From NCBI GenBank assembly GCA_003230795.1, contig QIGM01000199.1, positions 1-5,076 on the forward strand: DNA of 5,076 nt. The letters are read 5' to 3'. Positions within the stretch are counted from its first letter, which is position 1, and each line of letters opens with the position of its first letter. This DNA comes from a bacterium. Its GTDB lineage: Bacteria; Bdellovibrionota_C; UBA2361; SZUA-149. Below, one piece after another: positions 1-5,076 of this stretch. Below the pieces are notes generated by a model. The model made no database searches, was not told the origin of the DNA, and saw only the letters and a list, made by a program, of their open reading frames with translations. Both the position numbers and the translations under genes were made by a program.

Positions 1-2
1 GG

Positions 3-107
3 CAAGCAGCGGTGTTTTACGCACCTAGCCTTGAGGCCGACGGAACTGTGCAACTCTTAGGCGGCGGAATCATCCGCAAAGACTCCTACCCGGCTGATAC
101 TGCATGA
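3..107 (+). CDS. C-terminal end of an unrecognised gene (5' part outside the window)
   Basis: An open frame runs from the left edge to a TGA at 105-107 and encodes 34 residues ending in SYPADTA; the other two forward frames are closed by stops before position 61. The TGA overlaps the ATG of mtaB in an ATGA arrangement, the usual sign of translational coupling inside an operon, which is the main reason to accept this as a real gene end. The visible peptide has a Gly-rich stretch (LLGGGII) and no motif I recognise, so no function is proposed. The gene is truncated only by the window edge. Confidence 0.6.
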   Translation, partial: QAAVFYAPSLEADGTVQLLGGGIIRKDSYPADTA

Positions 108-1513
108 GTCGAGAACCGATGAGGGTAGCGTTTAAGACATTCGGATGTCGAAGCAATTACGCTGATTCCGTTGAGCTGCAAGCTTCCTTGCTTGAGCATG
201 ATTCTACCCCTTGTAACTTGGCTTTTGATGAAACTGCTCCGGCGCCAGACGTTGTGGTGATTAATACCTGCACTGTTACAAACTCGGCTGATAGAGAAGC
301 GCTGCGCTTGATTCGAAAGGTCAAAGCCGAGCAGCCTGAGACGAGGATTATCGTAACTGGCTGTATGGCAGAGCTTGGAGAGAAAGCACTGACTGAGCTT
401 GTCGGGGCTGAAAACGTTATCGGACCCGGGCGACGACAAGAAGTGCTAGCTGCTATTCGTGGCGCAGAGCATGTAGCAAGTCCGGAACCCGAGGTCGACG
501 TCCCACTCGCGAAGATTTATGAATCGGGACGGCGCGTGAAGAAGTCTCTTCCCCAGCGACGATCTATTTCCCTTCAACATTCAATATCGTCGGAAGTTGC
601 TGGACCAGGTGCGATGATGGGCGAGATCCGTGGCCGCTCTCGATATCACCTTAGAGTCCAGGAAGGCTGTGAGAATTCCTGCACGTTTTGCATCATTCCT
701 CAGACGCGAGGTCGACTAAGTTCGCGTTCTCTTGAGGATGTGACATCCGATGTAGAGCATTTAAGAGATGTAGGGTTTAGCGAGATAGTTCTGACTGGGA
801 CTCACCTAGGTGGTTACGGAGAGGATATTGGGCTTAATTTGAGAGACCTTCTAGAGGCGATAACAAGCGTTTCGGGTGTGCCGAGGATTAGACTAAGTTC
901 CATAGATCCTAACGACTTAACTAGCGATATTGTGGACTTCATCGCGGGAAGTCACCATTTCTGCCCCCACCTTCATATCTGTGTACAGGCATTTTCCGAT
1001 CGCACGCTCAAGCGTATGAACCGAAAGTATCGCATGGATGAAGCGAGGGAGATTCTGTGGTATGTTAGTCAGAAGTTACCGGGATGTTGCATCGGTTCGG
1101 ATGTGATCACGGGGTTTCCAGGTGAAAGTAGGCAAGAGGTAGAGGAAGGCATAGAAGAGTTTCTTCGGCTACCTATTTCCTATCTACATGTATTCCCGTA
1201 TTCCGAGAGATCTGGCACAGCAGCGACGCGCTTAGACGGAGCTATAGCTGTACCAGAAAGAAAGAGACGTGCTGCTCGTTGGCGAGCTATTGCAAGCCGC
1301 AAGCATCAAGAGTTTCTTCGTAGCCTTTGTGGTCAGGAGCTAGAGACAGTTCTTGAACAAGAAAAAGAGGCTTACGTATTTGGAACGAGTGCAGAGTTTG
1401 CATCAGTTCGAATCTCTCGAGAAAGTCTATCCGCCAATTGGCGACCCGGTGACTTAGTGCGCGTAAGAGCCACGCAAGTAAACGAAGAATCGGGGATAAT
1501 CGAATGCCATTAA
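104..1513 (+). CDS. mtaB: tRNA (N6-threonylcarbamoyladenosine(37)-C2)-methylthiotransferase MtaB
   Basis: This radical-SAM enzyme adds a methylthio group to C2 of t6A at position 37 of ANN-decoding tRNAs, giving ms2t6A; it acts in the cytoplasm. The N-terminal MTTase domain shows the three cysteines that bind the auxiliary Fe-S cluster: C15 (FGCRSN), C56 (NTCTVT) and C87 (TGCMAE). The radical-SAM CxxxCxxC motif is C189, C193 and C196. Family blocks follow: TGTHLGGYG (231-239), RLSSIDP (263-269), CPHLH (287-291), DVITGFPGES (333-342) and HVFPYSERSGT (362-372). A TRAM-like RNA-binding domain occupies about 407-469. Length (469 residues) is slightly above usual because of a variable linker at about 121-178. 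The block usually reading QSGSD is QAFSD here (295-299). The start at 104 is chosen for its ATGA overlap with the preceding gene. Met6 (ATG at 119) is a credible alternative, since homologues often begin close to the VAFKTFGC segment. The 3' end overlaps rnc by 10 bases. MiaB and RimO are less likely because of the GCRSN and CPHLH style. Confidence 0.9.
   Translation: MSREPMRVAFKTFGCRSNYADSVELQASLLEHDSTPCNLAFDETAPAPDVVVINTCTVTNSADREALRLIRKVKAEQPETRIIVTGCMAELGEKALTELVGAENVIGPGRRQEVLAAIRGAEHVASPEPEVDVPLAKIYESGRRVKKSLPQRRSISLQHSISSEVAGPGAMMGEIRGRSRYHLRVQEGCENSCTFCIIPQTRGRLSSRSLEDVTSDVEHLRDVGFSEIVLTGTHLGGYGEDIGLNLRDLLEAITSVSGVPRIRLSSIDPNDLTSDIVDFIAGSHHFCPHLHICVQAFSDRTLKRMNRKYRMDEAREILWYVSQKLPGCCIGSDVITGFPGESRQEVEEGIEEFLRLPISYLHVFPYSERSGTAATRLDGAIAVPERKRRAARWRAIASRKHQEFLRSLCGQELETVLEQEKEAYVFGTSAEFASVRISRESLSANWRPGDLVRVRATQVNEESGIIECH
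1492..1496 (+). promoter_or_regulatory. Ribosome binding site supporting the upstream rnc start
   Basis: GGGGA lies inside the 3' end of mtaB, 7 bases before the ATG at 1504. It is a moderate Shine-Dalgarno match at proper spacing. It favours translation of the long form of RNase III over a start at the internal ATG at 1666, which has only a loosely placed AAAGG upstream. Confidence 0.4.
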
Positions 1514-2550
1514 TTAAGCCAGGCAAGCTTGGAGTCGGCAGTCCAGCGAAAAACGAGGCGGCAAGCAAGGTCGCTAATACTCGTCAGCGTCAGGTATGGG
1601 ATGATTATGCCTCGACCAAGGGAGCTAAGCCGAAAAAGGAATATCAGAAAGGCGCCGGCAACCGCATGGTGCCGAAATCACGACCTCGAAAAGGTGATCT
1701 CAGTTTTCGCGGAGACGTGCCTCTGACTGAAGAGGAGTTAGCCGAGGAACCGACGACCAATACGGATTACGAGGAGCTCGAAGCCAAGCTCGAAATTACT
1801 TTTAAAGATAAGAGTTTGCTTTCAAGAGCGCTCACGCACCGTTCTGCTCTAAACATTAGTGAGAGAGCGGATTATGAGCGTCTCGAATTCCTTGGAGATG
1901 CGGTGCTCGATCTTAGCGTGGCTCATTTGCTCAGCGACCTTCATCCCGAAGCTCGGGAAGGGGAACTGTCGAAAATGAGAGCGGCGCTAGTAAACACTCA
2001 AGCCTTAGCAGAGATAGCAAAGGGACTGGAGCTCGGACCCTACATTCGACTCGGTCGGGGTGAGCTTTCAAGCGGCGGAGCTGAACGGCCTTCAATTCTC
2101 GCTGATGTGATGGAAGCGGTTATTGGTGCGGTCTACCGTGACAGTACCTACGAGATAGCGCTCGAGATGATTGAGAGAATTTTCGGAACTTCGCTTCATG
2201 AAGTTACGCCTTTTGATCCGAAGACAGAGCTTCAAGAGGCGCTTCATGCTGCCGGAAGTGAGCCGCCGAATTATCTGCTTGAGCTGGTTGAAGGGCCAGA
2301 GCATGCACCAACATTTGTTACCGTAGTGGTCGTTGATGGTGAAATCGCTGGCCGCGGACGTGGGACAACAAAGAAAGCAGCTCAGCAAGAAGCAGCGGCT
2401 GAAGCGCTTACCAGACTGGTATGGGACTCTCCTGCGGTTGAGCTAGTAGACGGACAAGAAGCATTTATTGAGGCTGCGCTACTTGTCGCGCCGCCTGTGC
2501 AAGCGCCTGCGAATGCAGACGGAACTGGAGAAGTGCCGGTAGCGGCCTAA
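1504..2550 (+). CDS. rnc: Ribonuclease III with extended N-terminus
   Basis: This double-strand-specific endoribonuclease processes the rRNA precursor and some mRNAs; it works as a homodimer with Mg2+. The catalytic domain covers about residues 88-230. The signature ERLEFLGDAVL is at 125-135, with E125, E128 and D132 matching the E. coli metal-site region (E38, E41, D45). E152 in REGELSKMR matches E65. D201 and E204 in ILADVMEAVIG match the catalytic D114 and E117. A double-stranded-RNA-binding domain follows at about 237-305 (DPKTELQEAL, then GRGTTKKAAQQEAAAEAL). All key residues are present, so the enzyme should be active. At 348 residues it is much longer than the usual 220-240. The first 70 residues are very basic (17 K/R against 5 D/E), 71-90 are acidic, and 306-348 form an Ala/Pro/Val-rich tail. 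The gene overlaps mtaB by 10 bases and ends 4 bases before era. A start at Met55 (1666) would give 294 residues and cannot be excluded. Confidence 0.93.
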   Translation: MPLIKPGKLGVGSPAKNEAASKVANTRQRQVWDDYASTKGAKPKKEYQKGAGNRMVPKSRPRKGDLSFRGDVPLTEEELAEEPTTNTDYEELEAKLEITFKDKSLLSRALTHRSALNISERADYERLEFLGDAVLDLSVAHLLSDLHPEAREGELSKMRAALVNTQALAEIAKGLELGPYIRLGRGELSSGGAERPSILADVMEAVIGAVYRDSTYEIALEMIERIFGTSLHEVTPFDPKTELQEALHAAGSEPPNYLLELVEGPEHAPTFVTVVVVDGEIAGRGRGTTKKAAQQEAAAEALTRLVWDSPAVELVDGQEAFIEAALLVAPPVQAPANADGTGEVPVAA

Positions 2551-2554
2551 ATAA

Positions 2555-3509
2555 ATGAGTAGCGAAATCTCTCTTGAAACATTAGCGAAACCCAACGAGG
2601 ATTTTCGTTCAGGATTTGTCTCTTTGATTGGCCCTGCAAACGCAGGGAAATCGACTCTTCTTAACTACATCATTGGTGAGAAGGTGAGTATTGTTTCTCC
2701 GAAGGAACAAACCACTCGCGACCGTATTCTTGCCGTGAAGACTGATGCAAAAGCGCAGATTGTCTTTCTCGATACCCCCGGGTTTATGAGCAAGAAGTAT
2801 AGAGGTGCGCTGGCGAGAAAGATAAGCGAGTCACTTCGCGAAGCTGCCTCAGAGGTCGATCAGGGCGTGCTGCTCATTGACGGCAAACGCGCGGTTGAAG
2901 ACCCAGGCACTATCGAGCGCCTGAAGAAGTCCGTAGCCAAATATTGTTGCGATCAATAAAGTCGATCTCATTGAGAAGGAGCGACTTCTGCCCTTGCTTC
3001 AATTAATCGACTCAGAGTTTAGAGAAGCCGTCCCTAATCTTCAGATGATTCCGATTTCGGCAAAGACGGGTGAGGGTGTTCCGACCTTGCTAGAATTGAT
3101 CGTAGAGTCGCTTCCGAAGGGCCCGCCGTTTTTCCCGGAAGACATGCATACGGATCAGCCAGAGCGTTTTCTTGCTTCTGAAATTGTGCGGGAAAAACTT
3201 TTTCACCAACTCAATCAAGAGCTACCTTATAGTGTCGCCGTGCGGATTGAGGAATGGCGAGAAGAAAAAGACCGCTTGTTCATTAACGCCGTTATTTTGG
3301 TCGAGCGAGATAGCCAGAAAGGCATAGTGGTTGGTGCAAAAGGCAGTAAGATAAAATCAGTGGGAACTTCAGCTCGAATAGCTCTGCAAAAAATCTTTGA
3401 TACTAAAGTTCATCTCGAGCTTTTCGTGAAAGTCGAACAGGACTGGAGTAAGTCCGAGAAGGGCATGCGGAAGGCTGGATACGGTAAGAATAATAGTTAC
3501 CCTGGGTAG
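2555..3509 (+). pseudogene. era: GTPase Era, complete but interrupted by a frameshift
   Basis: Era is a GTPase that binds the 3' end of 16S rRNA through a KH domain and aids 30S subunit assembly. The first frame (2555-2959, 134 codons) carries G1 GPANAGKST (residues 26-34), the G2 threonine in QTTRD (T53/T54) and G3 DTPG (73-76). It then runs into six out-of-frame codons and a TAA at 2957. From 2943 the next frame continues the family sequence: IVAINKVD (G4, NKVD), ISAKTGEG (G5), the linker RFLASEIVREKLFHQLNQEL, and the KH domain with its GAKG loop (3333-3344) and HLELFVKV, ending at TAG 3507-3509. Joined, the protein would have 317 or 318 residues, close to the normal length (about 300). The TTG at 2994 that opens the second frame is not a real start, since homology extends upstream of it. 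No strong ribosome binding site precedes 2555, so coupling to rnc is likely. I infer a sequencing or assembly indel, or a fresh mutation, because era is essential or important in most bacteria. Confidence 0.9.
2937..2956 (+). other. era: Interval that must contain the era frameshift
   Basis: The downstream frame is closed by a TAG at 2934-2936 and the upstream frame by a TAA at 2957-2959, so the change of frame lies between them. The protein match narrows it to the AAATATT around 2939-2945. Removing one base gives K-I-V-A-I-N-K-V-D. Restoring two lost bases (for example CC before TATT) would give K-P-I-V-A-I-N-K-V-D, closer to the Era pattern in which a proline often precedes this strand. Confidence 0.85.
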
Positions 3510-3545
3510 CTACAAAGCACGTTGCCATTTTAAGCACTTAAGGAA

Positions 3546-3562
3546 TTAGTGCCTGGCACTAA
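3546..3562. repeat. 17-base palindrome TTAGTGCCTGGCACTAA
   Basis: The arms TTAGTGCC and GGCACTAA are perfect inverted repeats around a single central T, 36 bases after the era stop. No T-run follows on either strand, so it is not a standard terminator. A second small inverted repeat, TTAAG-CA-CTTAA, lies just before it at 3530-3541. It could be a dimeric-protein operator, a REP-like dispersed repeat unit, or a cruciform or RNA hairpin. One window cannot distinguish these. Confidence 0.7.
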
Positions 3563-3607
3563 CTCTCCCTGCCTCACGCTTGAACTCGTCACTTCATAGA
3601 AAGTTTC

Positions 3608-3628
3608 AAAAGCATTCAGACGGCTTTT
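3608..3628 (+). terminator. Weak hairpin ending in TTTT, possible terminator of the mtaB-rnc-era operon
   Basis: AAAAGC and GCTTTT form a 6-base-pair stem around a 9-base loop, with the T-run being part of the stem and only AGG following. The stem is short and A/T-rich, so the fold is weak. Its place about 100 bases after era and before the next gene is what suggests a terminator. Confidence 0.25.
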
Positions 3629-3665
3629 AGGTCAAATTGCGGAAGTCAGAAAAATTATTGTAACT

Positions 3666-3692
3666 TTGAGACTGTTGCAACGTAGTTATTAC
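3666..3692 (+). promoter_or_regulatory. Possible sigma70-type promoter for the beta-barrel gene
   Basis: TTGAGA (3666-3671) and TATTAC (3687-3692) resemble -35 and -10 boxes with a short 15-base spacer. Each box matches four of six consensus bases. The A/T-rich stretch 3645-3720 is a sensible place for a promoter, since this gene is separated from the operon by 226 bases, but the exact boxes are a guess. Confidence 0.22.
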
Positions 3693-3721
3693 CTGTTTGG
3701 TCTTTATGGAAATTTAATAGT

Positions 3722-3727
3722 GAGGTG
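3722..3727 (+). promoter_or_regulatory. Ribosome binding site GAGGTG
   Basis: GAGGTG is a strong Shine-Dalgarno match ending 8 bases before the ATG at 3736, and it fixes that start. It is clearly better than the sites in front of the upstream operon genes, which rely on overlap and coupling. Confidence 0.65.
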
Positions 3728-3735
3728 CTCTTACA

Positions 3736-4602
3736 ATGAATTGTCTTTTAAGTATTACTAACCGCTCGATTCTTTCAACTTTTTGCCGTTCTTTTTTCTT
3801 GGCTTTTTTCTTGATATCATTTTTTCCGTCTATTGCCTGGTCAGGTTCCTGGGTACCCAAAGTCGGCTCTGGCTACCACAAAGTAGGATTTAATTACTTT
3901 GAAGCTACTAAGAATTTTGGTGAAGATGAAAGATTTGAAAAATTTACAAATCGAAGTATTACCTACTACGGAGAAGTTGGCGTAGCAAAAAATTTGGGCT
4001 TATTCACGTCTGTCCCGTTTCAAGATCTCGAACAAACTTTTGATGGTGAAAAAACAGACGGATCTGGCATTGGCGATGTCGAACTTGGGCTTCGATATAA
4101 TTGGTTTGCTAATCCGTTTGTTTTCTCTACAGCCCTTACCTTCAAGTTACCATATTTTTATGATGAAGACGATGTGCTTCCTCTTGGTAATGGGCAAGAA
4201 GATTACGAACTTCGTGCTTTACTTGGTCGTTCTCTAGGAAAATTCGGTTATTTTGGGCTTGAAGGGGGGTATCGTTTTCGTGCAGGCGATCCCTCCGATG
4301 AGTATCGTTACTTGATCGAATATGGGTTCTCTATAGCCAAGGATGTATATTTCCGAACAAAGCTAGATGGGATCGAAAGCGCGAAGAATGCTTCAGGTGG
4401 GATCTCCAGTGTTGGAAACCTCTCAGTTACTCCAGAGTTTAATCTCGGAAAGTTAGAAGTGACTACTGGCTGGAATTTCAGTTCTCCAGCGAATAGTTCA
4501 GAAGGGACTTGGGGAACTGAGTTTACTTGGACAAAAGATCTGTACGGAAGTAATACCCTAGAAGGCAGTACATTCCAACTCGCAGTAGTGTATCAACATT
4601 AA
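3736..4602 (+). CDS. Secreted outer-membrane beta-barrel protein (transporter/Phenol_MetA_deg-like)
   Basis: The 288-residue product starts with a signal peptide: arginines at 10 and 18, a hydrophobic core at about 19-34 (FFLAFFLISFF) and a likely cut after S36 (A-W-S before GSW). The mature part is built of alternating strands rich in aromatic residues and glycine with polar turns, as in outer-membrane barrels: GYHKVGFNYFEA, ITYYGEVGVAKNLGLFTSVP, GIGDVELGLRYNWF (111-124), FVFSTALTFKLPYF, NGQEDYELRALLGRSLG, GYFGLEGGYRFRAGDPSDEY, and the C-terminal STFQLAVVYQH. The pattern of a GxGDxELGLRY strand, then a GQxDxELR..GRS strand, then a GYRxR...DE strand resembles proteins labelled as putative transporters of the phenol-degradation MetA group. 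This is family memory, not a search, and says little about substrate. The last residue is His instead of the usual Phe/Tyr/Trp. The gene stands alone with its own ribosome binding site, and its coding sequence is clearly more A/T-rich than rnc and era (3901-3960 is about 27% G+C, against about 57% for 2041-2100 in rnc). Confidence 0.75.
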   Translation: MNCLLSITNRSILSTFCRSFFLAFFLISFFPSIAWSGSWVPKVGSGYHKVGFNYFEATKNFGEDERFEKFTNRSITYYGEVGVAKNLGLFTSVPFQDLEQTFDGEKTDGSGIGDVELGLRYNWFANPFVFSTALTFKLPYFYDEDDVLPLGNGQEDYELRALLGRSLGKFGYFGLEGGYRFRAGDPSDEYRYLIEYGFSIAKDVYFRTKLDGIESAKNASGGISSVGNLSVTPEFNLGKLEVTTGWNFSSPANSSEGTWGTEFTWTKDLYGSNTLEGSTFQLAVVYQH

Positions 4603-4610
4603 AAGTTGAT
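4592..4610 (+). repeat. Inverted repeat around the stop codon of the beta-barrel gene
   Basis: ATCAAC (4592-4597) and GTTGAT (4605-4610) pair around a 7-base loop holding the TAA stop (4600-4602). No T-run follows, so it is not a canonical terminator. Confidence 0.5.
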
Positions 4611-4637
4611 CTAGATTCTCGCTCTATGGACTTCATC

Positions 4638-4665
4638 AGTACTATCATCTTAGTACTACACTTTT
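4638..4665 (+). terminator. Candidate terminator after the beta-barrel gene
   Basis: AGTACTA (4638-4644) and TAGTACT (4651-4657) make a perfect 7-base-pair stem with a 6-base loop, followed by ACAC and TTTT at 4662-4665. The stem has only two G-C pairs and the T-run is short and delayed by four bases, so it would be weak. Position, 36 bases after the stop, fits a transcript end. Confidence 0.35.
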
Positions 4666-4801
4666 GCTTACTGAGCATGCGCTGCATTTTTGGTTTGCAC
4701 CGATTATCCTTAGTGTATCGATGGTCTAAGTATCAACACCGGAAACCAGAGGGATCGAACATGTAGCAGAACTGACCGGCCCATGAAACTAAGAATTGGA
4801 A

Positions 4802-4819
4802 GGCATCCCGTGGGTTGCC
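4802..4819. repeat. G/C-rich hairpin in the convergent intergenic region
   Basis: GGCA-T-CCC-GT-GGG-T-TGCC is symmetric apart from a T-T mismatch. GG (4798-4799) and CC (4822-4823) extend it across AA-AA mismatches, and TTGGA (4796-4800) with TCCAA (4831-4835) offers an alternative outer stem. On the plus strand it is followed by an A-run (4825-4830), not a T-run; on the minus strand the T-run comes before it. Neither strand gives a normal terminator. Confidence 0.5.
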
Positions 4820-4847
4820 AACCTAAAAAATCCAAATTGATAGTCCT

Positions 4848-4883
4848 AAATTCCGTAGATTGCTTAGCCATCTACAGGAATTT
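4848..4883 (-). terminator. Long hairpin across the stop codon of the minus-strand gene, possible bidirectional terminator
   Basis: AAATTCC-GTAGAT (4848-4860) pairs with ATCTAC-A-GGAATTT (4870-4883): 13 base pairs with one bulged A (4876). Inside, GC (4862-4863) can pair with GC (4867-4868), leaving TTA, the complement of the TAA stop of the minus-strand gene, as the apical loop. A-rich and T-rich outer ends on both strands resemble bidirectional terminators, but the T-run has only three bases and lies within the stem, so the terminator role is uncertain. The repeat itself is certain. Confidence 0.4.
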
Positions 4884-5076
4884 CCGTTACCTTGGAGCCA
4901 TTCAGATGCACACGGATCACGTTAAAGTCGCCTCTAAGCTCGATCTCCAATTTCTTGAGTAGCGCAAAGAATGCGTCAACAAATGCGCTATCTCCAGACA
5001 TTCTATAGACCGCAGCGATTTCATTCCTAAACTTTTCCAATCTCGGCACGAGAGCGGCTTCAAGAAAATTTACACC
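4864..5076 (-). CDS. C-terminal part of an unknown protein (5' end beyond the window)
   Basis: On the minus strand the frame is open from the right edge to a TAA at 4866-4864, encoding at least 70 residues. It begins GVNFLEAALVPRLEKF and ends KVTEIPVDG. An internal GTG at 5049-5047 could be taken as a start, but the frame continues upstream without a stop, so the gene more likely begins outside the window. The first half looks helical and charged (LEKFRNEIAAVYR, then VDAFFALLKKLEIEL); the second half looks like beta strands (FNVIRVHLNGSKVTEI). I recognise no family, catalytic motif or membrane segment. It converges on the beta-barrel gene with 261 bases between the stop codons. Confidence 0.5.
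   Translation of the reverse strand, partial: GVNFLEAALVPRLEKFRNEIAAVYRMSGDSAFVDAFFALLKKLEIELRGDFNVIRVHLNGSKVTEIPVDG

Noticed and set aside
86..439. Minus-strand open frame of 117 codons opposite mtaB
   Set aside because: It lies antisense to the strongly supported MtaB N-terminal domain and its product shows no recognisable motif.
1510..1517. TTAATTAA palindrome at the mtaB stop
   Set aside because: It is a short A/T palindrome expected by chance and is explained by the overlap of the mtaB stop with the rnc start region.
1529..1726. 65-codon plus-strand frame inside the rnc extension
   Set aside because: It overlaps rnc in another frame, has no convincing ribosome binding site or motif, and is most simply a shadow. 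It does add slight uncertainty about which frame is under constraint before 1666.
2092..2388. Minus-strand open frame opposite the RNase III catalytic and RNA-binding domains
   Set aside because: It is antisense to well-conserved coding sequence with all key residues, and no family is recognisable in the translation.
2937..2959. Programmed ribosomal frameshift in era
   Set aside because: No slippery heptamer, no RF2-like stop context and no obvious pseudoknot were seen. The needed shift is +1 (or -2), and Era is not known to use frameshifting.
2976..2996. AAGGAG followed by TTG at 2994, as an independent start for the second half of era
   Set aside because: The AAGGAG encodes part of the conserved Era sequence (E-K-E after NKVDLI). 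Homology runs upstream of the TTG to the G4 motif, so a protein starting there would lack NKVD and all earlier GTPase motifs.
4040..4237. 65-codon plus-strand frame within the beta-barrel gene
   Set aside because: It is an out-of-frame reading of the barrel gene with a hydrophobic but featureless product, and no ribosome binding site was noted.
4586..4738. Short direct repeats TAGTGTATC (4586, 4711) and GTATCAACA (4590, 4730)
   Set aside because: They are nine bases each in A/T-rich DNA with uneven spacing, too short to claim as attachment sites or iterons.
4741..4819. Functional tRNA gene on the minus strand
   Set aside because: Only the T-loop string and acceptor-like ends fit. The T-stem has two mismatches and no D arm or anticodon arm can be drawn.

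Overview
The window reads as ordinary chromosome from a Gram-negative bacterium, because it carries a signal-peptide-bearing outer-membrane beta-barrel gene. The mtaB-rnc-era order and the style of the proteins suggest a deltaproteobacterium-like or other uncultured proteobacterial lineage. That placement is inference; no rRNA or other decisive marker is present.

Left part (1-3509, plus strand): a tightly packed operon devoted to RNA and ribosome maturation. It opens with the last 34 codons of an unrecognised gene, whose TGA overlaps the ATG of mtaB (tRNA methylthiotransferase, radical SAM). mtaB overlaps rnc (RNase III) by 10 bases, and rnc is followed 4 bases later by era (ribosome-assembly GTPase with a KH domain). 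The RNase III has an unusual, strongly basic N-terminal extension of about 88 residues and a C-terminal tail. era is broken by a frameshift that must lie within a 20-base interval just before its NKVD motif. Everything on either side is well conserved, so this is either a sequencing or assembly indel or a very recent lesion.

Middle part (3510-3735): 226 bases without a gene. They hold a near-perfect 17-base palindrome, a weak terminator-like hairpin, and presumably the promoter of the next gene, which has a good ribosome binding site.

Right part (3736-5076): a visibly more A/T-rich gene for a secreted outer-membrane beta-barrel protein. It converges on a partial minus-strand gene of unknown function that enters from beyond the right edge. 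The 261-base gap between the two stop codons (4603-4863) has no gene. It contains several inverted repeats, and each of the two converging stop codons sits in the loop of a hairpin. I see no CRISPR array, insertion sequence, rRNA or functional tRNA, and no convincing new biological system. The frameshifted era, the extended RNase III, the altered motif in MtaB and the structured convergent intergenic region deserve a second look.
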